This document shows positions 1-7,228 of a stretch of DNA of 64,000 nucleotides, in pieces; position 1 is the first letter of the stretch; every line of letters begins with the position of its first letter. Both the position numbers and the translations under genes were made by a program. Origin of the DNA: Dehalococcoidia bacterium (lineage in GTDB: Bacteria; Chloroflexota; Dehalococcoidia; Bin125); assembly GCA_022825855.1 (NCBI GenBank), contig JAJDWB010000009.1:1-64000 (forward strand), in the 5' to 3' direction. The notes under the pieces are model-generated. The model did no database searches. It was not told the DNA's origin and worked only from the letters and a program-made list of their open reading frames with translations.

Positions 1-10
1 GGATTGGACC

Positions 11-1558
11 ATGGGTGATGTCGACGACAGGCGGATCGATTGGCGGATCACGGGATTTCAGAACTATCGGGAGTTCGTCCCGACTGAGCGCCAGCGCCAG
101 CTCTACGACGCGCTGCTGAGCGGGCCTTGCCCGGCGGACGATGACGATGTGGGCGGGGACTCCCTCACCTTGTTGGGCTACGGCGGCGCTATGGGCGGGG
201 GGAAGACCCGGGCGATTGCCGAGTTGGCGATTGACGCGGCGCTGGCCTTTCCGGGCAACAACGTGCTCGTTGCAAGGCACCACCTGTCCGACCTCTCCTC
301 GACCACGATGAAGGAGTTCTTCCAGGTCTGTCCGCCCGAGATGATCGAGCGGCGGCAGCAGGCGCCGACCACGCTGGTCCAACTGCGGCTGCCGGGCTGG
401 AAGTCCGGCCAGCACTCAACCGTCAACTTCCGACACCTCTCCGACTGGCAGGGTCTCGGCTCGCAGCAGTACGGCGCGGTGCTCATAGACGAGGCGGGTC
501 AGGTCGACGAGGACGCCGCGCTGATGCTGCTCACCCGGCTGCGGCATCCGGCCCAGCCGCAGCGCTGGTTCGTGGCCGCCTCCAATCCCTGGCCGGGCTG
601 GTTCCAGCGCTGGTTCGTCAGGCGCGAACTGCCCGAGGACGCGCTCAGAGCGGCGAGCGGCCAGGTCGAGTTCATTCCGGCCAAAATCGCCGACAACCCG
701 CACCTGCCCGACAACTACGCCGAGATCAACCACGCGCTGATGCCGCCGTCGTGGCGCGAACGGTTCATCGAGGGCCGCTTCGACTCCCTCATGAACCGCG
801 TCTACCCCGACTTCGACCCTGAGCGCCATCTGTGGCACGCCCCCTTGCCCAGGTTCAAGTACTTCATCGGCGGCCTCGACTTCGGCGGCCAGACCGAGAC
901 CGCCCACCACACCGCCGCGATCGTCGCCGGCCTCGCGCGTAATCCCATCTCTGAGCATCTTGTCGACCCATTTGCCGACCCGTATGCCGACCCGTTCTCC
1001 GACTTCCCTCGCTTCCCCGCTCGGGGGGGAAGCTCCCGCGCAGCGGGTGAAGAGGGGATCGGAACCGACCCACGCCACCGGTTCACCCTGATCCGCCTGG
1101 CCGAGTTCGAGGACCGCGGCCCCGGCGTGATTCAGCGGCTGGAACAGTGGCAGCGAGCCTGCCAGAAGCGCTTCGGCCGCATCCGCTGGGCCGCCGACCG
1201 CTCGCAGTCCGCCTGGATCGACCACCAGAAGCGGCAGCGCATGAATGTCGTGCCCGCATCCGGCGCGCCGGGCTCCGTGCTCTACGGCGTCAACCTGGTC
1301 TACGAATACCTCGCCGCCGACCCGCCCGTGTCCTTCTACACGCCCGAACTCACGCAGTTCCCGCTGCGCATGAGCGAGTACGTCTGGCAGACCGGCGACG
1401 ACCCCGATCCCAAACCGCGCAAGCGCCACGACGACCTGCTCGACGCCGACCGCTACATGCACGAACTCGTCCAGCAGCTCCCCCGCCCCTTCCGCCCCCG
1501 CCGGATCAAGAACACCCCGCTCCAGTTCGGCCGCGCCGCCCTGATCACCGACCACTGA
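11..1558 (+). CDS. Phage-type terminase large subunit (TerL), orphan
   Basis: Predicted DNA-packaging motor: an N-terminal ATPase that translocates DNA and a C-terminal RNase H-fold nuclease that cuts it. Seen: a Walker A loop (GGAMGGGKT, about residues 58-66), a Walker B with catalytic Glu (VLIDEAG, Asp160-Glu161), then nuclease-type motifs GGLDFGG and the late acidic motif KRHDDLLDADRY. The length of 515 aa is normal for TerL. No portal, capsid or small terminase gene follows; the next gene is purC. It is therefore a prophage or gene-transfer-agent remnant, or the edge of a cluster lying left of the window. Residues about 334-351 are encoded by a REP-like palindrome, just after a short DPFA/DPYA/DPFS repeat. 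The reading frame is intact. Family call is firm; present function is unknown. Confidence 0.85.
   Translation: MGDVDDRRIDWRITGFQNYREFVPTERQRQLYDALLSGPCPADDDDVGGDSLTLLGYGGAMGGGKTRAIAELAIDAALAFPGNNVLVARHHLSDLSSTTMKEFFQVCPPEMIERRQQAPTTLVQLRLPGWKSGQHSTVNFRHLSDWQGLGSQQYGAVLIDEAGQVDEDAALMLLTRLRHPAQPQRWFVAASNPWPGWFQRWFVRRELPEDALRAASGQVEFIPAKIADNPHLPDNYAEINHALMPPSWRERFIEGRFDSLMNRVYPDFDPERHLWHAPLPRFKYFIGGLDFGGQTETAHHTAAIVAGLARNPISEHLVDPFADPYADPFSDFPRFPARGGSSRAAGEEGIGTDPRHRFTLIRLAEFEDRGPGVIQRLEQWQRACQKRFGRIRWAADRSQSAWIDHQKRQRMNVVPASGAPGSVLYGVNLVYEYLAADPPVSFYTPELTQFPLRMSEYVWQTGDDPDPKPRKRHDDLLDADRYMHELVQQLPRPFRPRRIKNTPLQFGRAALITDH
1011..1046. repeat. REP-like double hairpin inside the terminase frame
   Basis: Two adjacent hairpins lie inside the terminase coding sequence: GCTTCCCC (1011-1018) pairs with GGGGAAGC (1025-1032), and CCCGC (1034-1038) pairs with GCGGG (1042-1046). 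The encoded stretch (RFPARGGSSRAAGEEG) is low-complexity and sits between the ATPase and nuclease domains. G/C-rich hairpins of the same general kind occur between genes elsewhere in the window, so an in-frame repeat insertion is the likely origin. Confidence 0.65.
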
Positions 1559-1649
1559 GGCGGGGTCGGCCCCGCCTGCGCGGGGGCGACTAGGGGGGAG
1601 GCCGATTATTCTGTCAACTTCACCTAAGATCGCGCAAGAGGAGATTGCG

Positions 1650-2561
1650 ATGACCGTGATGATGGAATCCAACCTCGACCTGCCCAAGCACCAGGGCAAG
1701 GTGCGGGATATCTACGACCTCGGCGACCGGCTGCTGCTGGTCACCACCGACCGCGTCTCGGCCTTCGACGTGGTCCTGCCGACCGGAGTCCCCGACAAGG
1801 GTTGCGTGCTGACCCAGATGTCGGCCTTCTGGTTCGAGGCGACCGAATCGGTCGTGCCCAACCACATGATCCGCGTGATCGACTCGACCGACAATCCCGA
1901 CATTCCGGTGGCGCTGGGGCCGGAGTACATCGGCCGCTCGATGCTGGTCAAGAAGTGCGAGCCGGTCAAGCTGGAAGCGATTGTGCGCGGCTACCTGGCC
2001 GGTTCGGGCTGGGCCGAGTACCAGCGCGACGGCACCGTCTGCGGCATCCCCTTGCCGGGCGGACTGACCGAGTCGGAGCCGCTGCCCAATCCGATCTTCA
2101 CGCCCTCGACCAAGGGCGAGGTCGGCGAGCACGACGAGAACATTACCTACGAGCAGGCGGTCGGGATCGTCGGCGAGGACATCGCCAACACGGTCAAGGT
2201 GCGCTCGATGGCGCTCTACACCTACGGTCTCTCGCGAGCCCAGGAAGCCGGATTCTTCCTCGCCGACACCAAGTTCGAGTTCGGCGTCACCCGGAACCGG
2301 CAGGGCGAGGACGAGGTGATCCTGATCGACGAGGCGCTGACGCCCGACTCGTCCCGCTTCTGGGACGCGGAGATCTACAAGCCCGGCCAGTCGCAGCCGT
2401 CCTACGACAAGCAGCCGCTGCGCGACTGGCTGACCGGCACCGGCTGGGACAAGGAGCCGCCCGGTCCGCCGCTGCCCGACGACGTGGTCGAGAACGTCCG
2501 CAGCCGCTACCGCACCGCCTTCGAGCGCGTCACCGGCCGCGACCTGATCACGGCCGGCTGA
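1650..2561 (+). CDS. purC: Phosphoribosylaminoimidazole-succinocarboxamide synthase (SAICAR synthetase)
   Basis: Catalyses ATP-dependent condensation of CAIR with aspartate in cytosolic de novo purine synthesis. Seen: the N-terminal GKVRDIYDLGDRLLLVTTDR motif and the DRVSAFDV segment of the ATP-binding domain, then the conserved VRGYLAGSGW and ADTKFEFG motifs. At 303 aa it belongs to the longer, ADE1-like branch rather than the roughly 240-aa Bacillus type. An AAGAGGAG ribosome-binding site lies just before ATG 1650. purS follows 5 bp after the stop, so the two are probably co-transcribed. Confidence 0.97.
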   Translation: MTVMMESNLDLPKHQGKVRDIYDLGDRLLLVTTDRVSAFDVVLPTGVPDKGCVLTQMSAFWFEATESVVPNHMIRVIDSTDNPDIPVALGPEYIGRSMLVKKCEPVKLEAIVRGYLAGSGWAEYQRDGTVCGIPLPGGLTESEPLPNPIFTPSTKGEVGEHDENITYEQAVGIVGEDIANTVKVRSMALYTYGLSRAQEAGFFLADTKFEFGVTRNRQGEDEVILIDEALTPDSSRFWDAEIYKPGQSQPSYDKQPLRDWLTGTGWDKEPPGPPLPDDVVENVRSRYRTAFERVTGRDLITAG

Positions 2562-2566
2562 ACGGA

Positions 2567-2830
2567 ATGCAGTACAAGGCCGAGATCCACGTCACGCTCA
2601 AGCGCACGGTCAACGATCCACAGGGCCTCGCCATCCGCGGCGGCCTGCACTCGCTCGGCTACGAGACGGTCGAGACGGTCCGCGCCGGCAAGTTTATCGA
2701 GGTCTGGCTGGAGGCGGAGTCGTCGGAGGAGGCGGAGCGTCAGGCGGAGCAGATGTCGGATCAGTTGCTGGCGAATCCGGTGATCGAGGATTACACCGTG
2801 AGCGTCACCGAGGCGTCCAATGCGATCTGA
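2567..2830 (+). CDS. purS: Phosphoribosylformylglycinamidine synthase subunit PurS
   Basis: An 87-aa protein starting at ATG 2567 (MQYKAEIHVTLK). PurS is the small bridging subunit of the three-part PurL-PurQ-PurS enzyme that makes FGAM and helps channel ammonia. Seen: the family pattern of V.LK..V.DPQG.A...GL..LGY near the N-terminus and a GKF.E..L.....EEA segment. It follows purC by 5 bp. The usual next genes, purQ and purL, are absent; a repeat and the convergent hisB follow instead, so those subunits must be encoded elsewhere. Confidence 0.93.
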   Translation: MQYKAEIHVTLKRTVNDPQGLAIRGGLHSLGYETVETVRAGKFIEVWLEAESSEEAERQAEQMSDQLLANPVIEDYTVSVTEASNAI

Positions 2831-2840
2831 CCATCAACGC

Positions 2841-2935
2841 TCGTCATTGCCGCGCTCCGCCGCGGCAATCTCGCCGCGTTGGCGACCGCCTTCGCGCATA
2901 CAGCGAGATACCCGCGGCAAGCGCGGGTATGACGA
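2841..2935. repeat. Palindromic intergenic repeat (two hairpins with inverted ends)
   Basis: A 95-bp element bounded by the inverted ends TCGTCAT (2841-2847) and ATGACGA (2929-2935). It contains two perfect hairpins: ATTGCCGCG (2846-2854) with CGCGGCAAT (2861-2869), and ACCCGCG (2910-2916) with CGCGGGT (2922-2928). The arrangement of two facing hairpins resembles a REPIN. It lies between the convergent purS and hisB genes and could act as a bidirectional 3' stem, though no T-run follows. Confidence 0.7.
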
Positions 2936-2963
2936 CATGAGCTGTGGGTATGACGGAGCAGCG

Positions 2964-3551
2964 CTAGCCGCTCAAGGTCCCCTTGGTGCTGGGAGCGCCG
3001 GACTCTTCGACGACTCGGACGGCGTCTCGGAGGCAGCGGGCGAGGGCTTTGAGGGTCGCCTCGATGATGTGATGTTCGTTGGCGCCGGCGAGCTGGCGGA
3101 CGTGCAGTGCGAAGCGGGCCTCGTGGGCCATGGTCTCGAGGATGTGCCTGGCCATCGAGGAGGGCAGTTCGCCGATCATCGGCGCGGGGAAGTCGAGCTC
3201 GATCGCCGCGTAGGGCCGGCCGCTGAGGTCGAGCGCGACCTGGATCAGCGACTCGTCCAGCGGCACCGTGCGGTCGGCGAAGCGGGCGATGCCGGCGCGG
3301 TCGCCGAGCGCCTCGTCCAGCGCCCGGCCGACGGCAATCGCCACATCCTCGGAGGTGTGGTGCGCGTCGACATGCAGGTCGCCGGAGGCTTCGACGGTCA
3401 GGTCGAAACCGCCGTGCCGGGCCAGTTGGTGCAGCATGTGGTCGAGCATGCCGACGCCGGTCGACACCTCGGCCTGGCCCGAGCCGTCCAGGCTCAGTTC
3501 GACGCGAATCGAGGTCTCGCCGGTCTCACGGGTGACCGCAGCGCTGCGCAT
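2964..3551 (-). CDS. hisB: Imidazoleglycerol-phosphate dehydratase
   Basis: Sixth step of histidine synthesis: dehydrates imidazole glycerol phosphate to imidazole acetol phosphate using a di-manganese site. Seen: the duplicated family motifs with His clusters, GVGMLDHMLHQLARHG and DAHHTSEDVAIA in the first half, and FALHVRQLAGANEHHIIEA in the second. The length of 195 aa is that of a stand-alone dehydratase without the phosphatase domain. The start is ATG 3551. It is separated from hisD-hisC (9.9-12.4 kb), so the pathway is split. A ferritin-like gene is divergent, 60 bp away. Confidence 0.97.
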   Translation of the reverse strand: MRSAAVTRETGETSIRVELSLDGSGQAEVSTGVGMLDHMLHQLARHGGFDLTVEASGDLHVDAHHTSEDVAIAVGRALDEALGDRAGIARFADRTVPLDESLIQVALDLSGRPYAAIELDFPAPMIGELPSSMARHILETMAHEARFALHVRQLAGANEHHIIEATLKALARCLRDAVRVVEESGAPSTKGTLSG

Positions 3552-3611
3552 ATGCTTACTCTGTCGGAGACCGACGGCAATGTCCAGTCACCGCACACGC
3601 AGGAGGCCTGA

Positions 3612-4037
3612 ATGGATCGCGCAGAGCTGATCGACCTCTTGAATACAGACCTGGCCGCGGAGCTGGCGGCGGTGATCACTTACATCACCTACGCGGCTCG
3701 CGTCGACGGCCCGCACCGGCCGCAGTTGTCGCAGTTCTTCACCGCCGAGGTCACCGGCGAGCAGGTCCACGCCACCTACCTGGCCAACAAGATCGTCTCG
3801 CTGGGCGGCGAGCCGACCACCGTCCCCGCCGACGTCCCGCTGCCCGAGGGCAACCGGGCGATGGTCGAGTGCGTGCTGACCATGGAGCGCCAGGCGGTCA
3901 ACCGCTACACCCAGCGGATCGGCGACGCCGAAGCCTTCGGCGACATCGCGCTCAAGGTCACCTTGGAGGACTTCATCCGCGACGAAACCAGCCACGTCGA
4001 GGAAACCGAGGCGATCCTGCGTCATTGGGACCTATGA
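3612..4037 (+). CDS. Ferritin-like (bacterioferritin-type) di-iron protein
   Basis: A 141-aa four-helix-bundle protein. Seen: a helix-1 Glu in LAAELAAVITYITYAA, helix-2 EQVHATYLANKI with the E..H pair, a helix-3 Glu in ERQAVNRYTQRI, and helix-4 DETSHVEETEAIL. This is the bacterioferritin ligand layout. Probable roles are iron storage or peroxide-linked iron oxidation in the cytosol; shorter ferritin-like proteins can have other functions. A strong AGGAGG ribosome-binding site precedes ATG 3612. The last 6 bp overlap the convergent 3' end of the next gene. Confidence 0.8.
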   Translation: MDRAELIDLLNTDLAAELAAVITYITYAARVDGPHRPQLSQFFTAEVTGEQVHATYLANKIVSLGGEPTTVPADVPLPEGNRAMVECVLTMERQAVNRYTQRIGDAEAFGDIALKVTLEDFIRDETSHVEETEAILRHWDL

Positions 4038-4889
4038 GGGCCGCTCCGTGGTCCGCTCCTCGATCGCGTAGAGCTCGTCCATCCCCGCCATGTTCTGAAC
4101 ATCGCGGTACAATGACATCAGCTCGTCGACCTCGCGGCCCGAGCCGCCGCTCGCGGCGATGTTGCGGTAGGCGTCGCGCATTGCTCCGTAGGCGGCGACC
4201 TGGCCGGTGAAGGGGTCGATCAGGACGTTGAAGCCATGCCCGGCCAACGCCTCGCGATCGAGCCGGTCGGCCGGCGCCATGAGCGAGAGCGGACCGCCGA
4301 GCACGCGTCCGGCTTCGGCGATCTGCTCGGGGTCGCTGGTGAAGAGCATCAGCACGTCGGCGCCGGCCTCGCGATACGCGGCGCAGCGCTCCAGCGCCCG
4401 CTCGAACGACTCGTTCCGCACCGCGCCGGTCCGGGCGATGACGATGAAATCCTCGTCGCGCCGGGCTTCGACCGCCTCGCGGACCTTGTCAACCATCATC
4501 TGGAGCGGGACGAGATGCTCGACGCCCTTGTGATGATGGGCCCGCTTGGGCGCGACCTGGTCCTCGATCTCGACGGCGGCCGCGCCGGCCGCCTCGATCT
4601 CGCGCACCGCCCGCGTCGTGTGAAGAGCGTCGCCGAAGCCGACCCCGCCGTCGACGATCAGTGGTACATTTGAGCGAGCGGTAATCTGCCGGGTCAGTCC
4701 GGCCACCTCGGTGATCGTGAGCAGGGCTTCGGATACGGAGAGCTGGAATCCGTAGCCGCCGCCGGAGAGGTAGGCGGCTTCGAAGCCGAGCGATTCGATG
4801 AGTCGGGCGGAGAGCGGGTCGAGGGCGACGGGGGCGAGGATGGGTTGGCCGGAGCGGACGAGGTGGGCGAAGTGTGGTCGGTTGGTCAT
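4032..4889 (-). CDS. Isocitrate lyase / PEP mutase superfamily enzyme, Cys-less active-site loop
   Basis: A 285-aa TIM-barrel enzyme acting on 2-oxo acids or similar C-C or P-C bonds. Seen: GGYGFQLS near the N-terminus, VDGGVGFGDA with a metal-binding Asp, VEIEDQVAPKRAHHHKG as the active-site loop, and a later ARTGAV. Isocitrate and methylisocitrate lyases carry KKCGH or KRCGH in that loop. Here the Cys position is Ala and the following residues are His, which argues against lyase activity and towards an oxaloacetate-decarboxylase or PEP-hydrolase-like reaction. Substrate cannot be assigned. A TATCGT hexamer 7 nt before the ATG suggests a leaderless mRNA. Confidence 0.8.
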   Translation of the reverse strand: MTNRPHFAHLVRSGQPILAPVALDPLSARLIESLGFEAAYLSGGGYGFQLSVSEALLTITEVAGLTRQITARSNVPLIVDGGVGFGDALHTTRAVREIEAAGAAAVEIEDQVAPKRAHHHKGVEHLVPLQMMVDKVREAVEARRDEDFIVIARTGAVRNESFERALERCAAYREAGADVLMLFTSDPEQIAEAGRVLGGPLSLMAPADRLDREALAGHGFNVLIDPFTGQVAAYGAMRDAYRNIAASGGSGREVDELMSLYRDVQNMAGMDELYAIEERTTERPS

Positions 4890-4896
4890 GGCGCGA

Positions 4897-4902
4897 ACGA
4901 TA
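4897..4902 (-). promoter_or_regulatory. Probable -10 element of a leaderless transcript
   Basis: On the minus strand TATCGT is followed by 7 nt and then the ATG at 4889 of the isocitrate-lyase-superfamily gene. There is no ribosome-binding site in between. The spacing would place the transcription start on or next to the start codon. No convincing -35 is visible. Confidence 0.4.
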
Positions 4903-4934
4903 GCCGATTGGTCGAGCGGCTCGGCCGTCGCGAA

Positions 4935-7208
4935 TCAGGGGCAGAAGTTGTCCGGCAGTACGGCCGTCACCTTGATCCGGGGTCCCGGACCGACGAAGAC
5001 GTTGTCGTGACTGCCGTCGCGATACTCGTAGGCGCAGCCGGGATTGGCGGCGGCGGCGGGCTTGAACCTGGGTTCGAAGCGCAGGCGGTAGTAGCGGTCG
5101 CCGGGCACGGCGATGGTCCAGCGGCCGTCGGCGGTGATGATGCCGTGGTAGACCGATCCGTTCTCGACGTCGATGGCCCTGACCTCGAGCACGTTCGAGT
5201 TGAGTCCGAGCAGCCGCATTCTGGGCGCGGTCTCGGGCAGATTGGCGAGGACGCCCGTGATCTCGGACCAACACAGGGACGGCGGCACGCGAATCTGGAC
5301 GGTCCGGCCCGAGTCCGGACCGACCTGCAGCACGCTGCGGCTGGCTTCGGCGTTGGTGGTTGCGCCGCGTCGATAGAAGCGCGAGCAGTTCTCCAGCGGG
5401 TCGGTCAGTCTCAGGTGGTAGTCGAACTCGCCGGTGGTGAGGATGTAGAAGCGGCCGTCGGCGTCGGTGACGATCTCGGCGCAGGGGGCTCCCTCACGGC
5501 AAGCGCCGACGGCGATGCCGGCAACCGGGTCGCCAGCCGTATCGACGACTCGTCCGCCGATGTAGGTGGAACAGAAGTCGTCGGGGATCGTCACGGTGAG
5601 ATCGGGCTTTCCCGGTGCGTCGACGGTGAAGGCGGGGACATCGCTGGTCAGTACGATCCGGCCGTCGGCGGCGCCGAAGCCGGAGCAGAAGGCGCGGGGC
5701 AGCGAGAGTCGGAGACGCAGGTCCACGTTGGCGGGCAGGGCCGCCCGGAACTCGCCGTAGAAGGTGATCGGCACGACGATCGGGGTCGCGTCGGGATGGC
5801 TGCTCGCGGTCAGGTCCAGCCGATCCAGGCGGATCCAGCTCGGCGCGGCGATTCGTCCGGCGACGATGGGATACCGCTCTCGGAGTTCGTGGTTGTACTC
5901 GGCGTAGAAGTCCTCGACCGATTGAGCGAAGGTCTGCTCGAAGGCCTGGCGCCAGTCGGCGTCCGCAGCATCCTGGTCGGCGAGGTTGCGCCAGAAGTCG
6001 ATCAGCGAAGGCGCGCCGTGGCGGTCGGCGAGCCATCGGGCGGTCTCTCGGCCGATCTCCGTCGTGGGGACGCCGGGGGCGGTCCAGGCATACGGATCGT
6101 CCGCTTCGACGGTGGATGCCAGCAGGTGCATCGGTTGGTCGGCCAGCATGTACTGCGCTGCCAGGTCGGAACCGCTCGCGGGAGAGTCGTTCGCTGGGTC
6201 GGAGACGGCGAGCTTGGCCCAGAGCGGTCCCGCCGCCTGGAGCCAGGGCGGGACCTGCTCCAACCGGTCGCCGGCAAGCCACAACTGGATGGCGCGGAAG
6301 TAGCGGTCGCGCAGCAAGGCGCGCGCCTGCGGATCGCCGGAGTCAGCGGGCGATGTCTGCCAGACCGTGCTCGACATCTCGATTTGAAGCCGGCCGCTGC
6401 TCGAGTCGATGTACACGCTGCTTCGCGTATCGAGTTCACCGTCGGCGCTGGGCGGACGCAGGTTGATCTGCACGCGGTCGGGATCGCCTGTGAAATCGAA
6501 CAGGTCGTGGAACTGATCGATGACCAACCGAGTGTCGGCCACGGCGGCCCTGCGGACGTCCTCGGGGATCTCGGGCGCGAAGTCGAACAGCGGGAAGTTG
6601 GTGGACGGCTGCTCCCAGGTCGCCGGCGCGGTCAGGCTGAGCATGAGCGCGTCGCCGTGTCGCAACGGCAAGTCGTCGGCGTACGGCGATCTGAATCGCG
6701 GGGACCACGAGCGGAAGTCTTGCGCCGCGGGGTCCCAACGCCAGGCGGCATTGAGATTGTCCCGCAGGTCGGCCAGCGCTGCCCCAATTGGCACGTAATC
6801 GCCGCCGGCCCACGGCGCGATGGAGACTCCGGCGGCGACATCGACGGTGTTGGACACCCGGCTGGCCGGGCGGATCCACTCCACCGGCGCGTCGGCGTTG
6901 AGATGGAACCAGTAGCCCTCGCCGGAGAGCAGCCGCCTGAGCGATCCCGGCTCGCTGCGAGCCGCTTGCGTACCGGCGGCGTCGGCGATCAGGTCGAGCT
7001 GGGCGATCTGCTCGAAGACCTGGTCGACGGAGGCGTCGGCCTGGATCCAGCCAATCAGGTTCCAGCCTGGATGCAGCGTGGTGCTGAAGGTGTCTTCGGA
7101 CGCCGCTGCCGACTTCGCCGGCATGATCAGGGCGAGCAGCAACAGCAGCGACGCGAATGGGATCGCGAGGATCCCGAGACGTGGCACGGAAGGCATCTGG
7201 TTGCCCAT
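4935..7208 (-). CDS. Large secreted protein with degenerate peptidase-MA-like middle and carboxypeptidase-regulatory-like C-terminus
   Basis: 757 aa with a Sec signal (hydrophobic LLLLLALIMPA core, likely cleavage near residue 36). Next comes a GWNLIGW-type module often found in surface proteins (about residues 40-120). Residues about 300-460 resemble the peptidase MA fold: VPPWLQAAG followed later by FEQTFAQSVEDFYAEYN. The expected HExxH zinc motif is missing; the aligned helix reads YFRAIQLWLAG. The C-terminal part contains a carboxypeptidase-regulatory-like beta-sandwich (GGRVVDTAGDPVAGIAVGAC...) and several Cys. It is probably extracellular and structural or binding rather than proteolytic. 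It follows the CaiB gene by 20 bp on the same strand. Precise function is not recognised. Confidence 0.6.
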   Translation of the reverse strand: MGNQMPSVPRLGILAIPFASLLLLLALIMPAKSAAASEDTFSTTLHPGWNLIGWIQADASVDQVFEQIAQLDLIADAAGTQAARSEPGSLRRLLSGEGYWFHLNADAPVEWIRPASRVSNTVDVAAGVSIAPWAGGDYVPIGAALADLRDNLNAAWRWDPAAQDFRSWSPRFRSPYADDLPLRHGDALMLSLTAPATWEQPSTNFPLFDFAPEIPEDVRRAAVADTRLVIDQFHDLFDFTGDPDRVQINLRPPSADGELDTRSSVYIDSSSGRLQIEMSSTVWQTSPADSGDPQARALLRDRYFRAIQLWLAGDRLEQVPPWLQAAGPLWAKLAVSDPANDSPASGSDLAAQYMLADQPMHLLASTVEADDPYAWTAPGVPTTEIGRETARWLADRHGAPSLIDFWRNLADQDAADADWRQAFEQTFAQSVEDFYAEYNHELRERYPIVAGRIAAPSWIRLDRLDLTASSHPDATPIVVPITFYGEFRAALPANVDLRLRLSLPRAFCSGFGAADGRIVLTSDVPAFTVDAPGKPDLTVTIPDDFCSTYIGGRVVDTAGDPVAGIAVGACREGAPCAEIVTDADGRFYILTTGEFDYHLRLTDPLENCSRFYRRGATTNAEASRSVLQVGPDSGRTVQIRVPPSLCWSEITGVLANLPETAPRMRLLGLNSNVLEVRAIDVENGSVYHGIITADGRWTIAVPGDRYYRLRFEPRFKPAAAANPGCAYEYRDGSHDNVFVGPGPRIKVTAVLPDNFCP

Positions 7209-7228
7209 CCCTCAACGGACAGCAGGGG

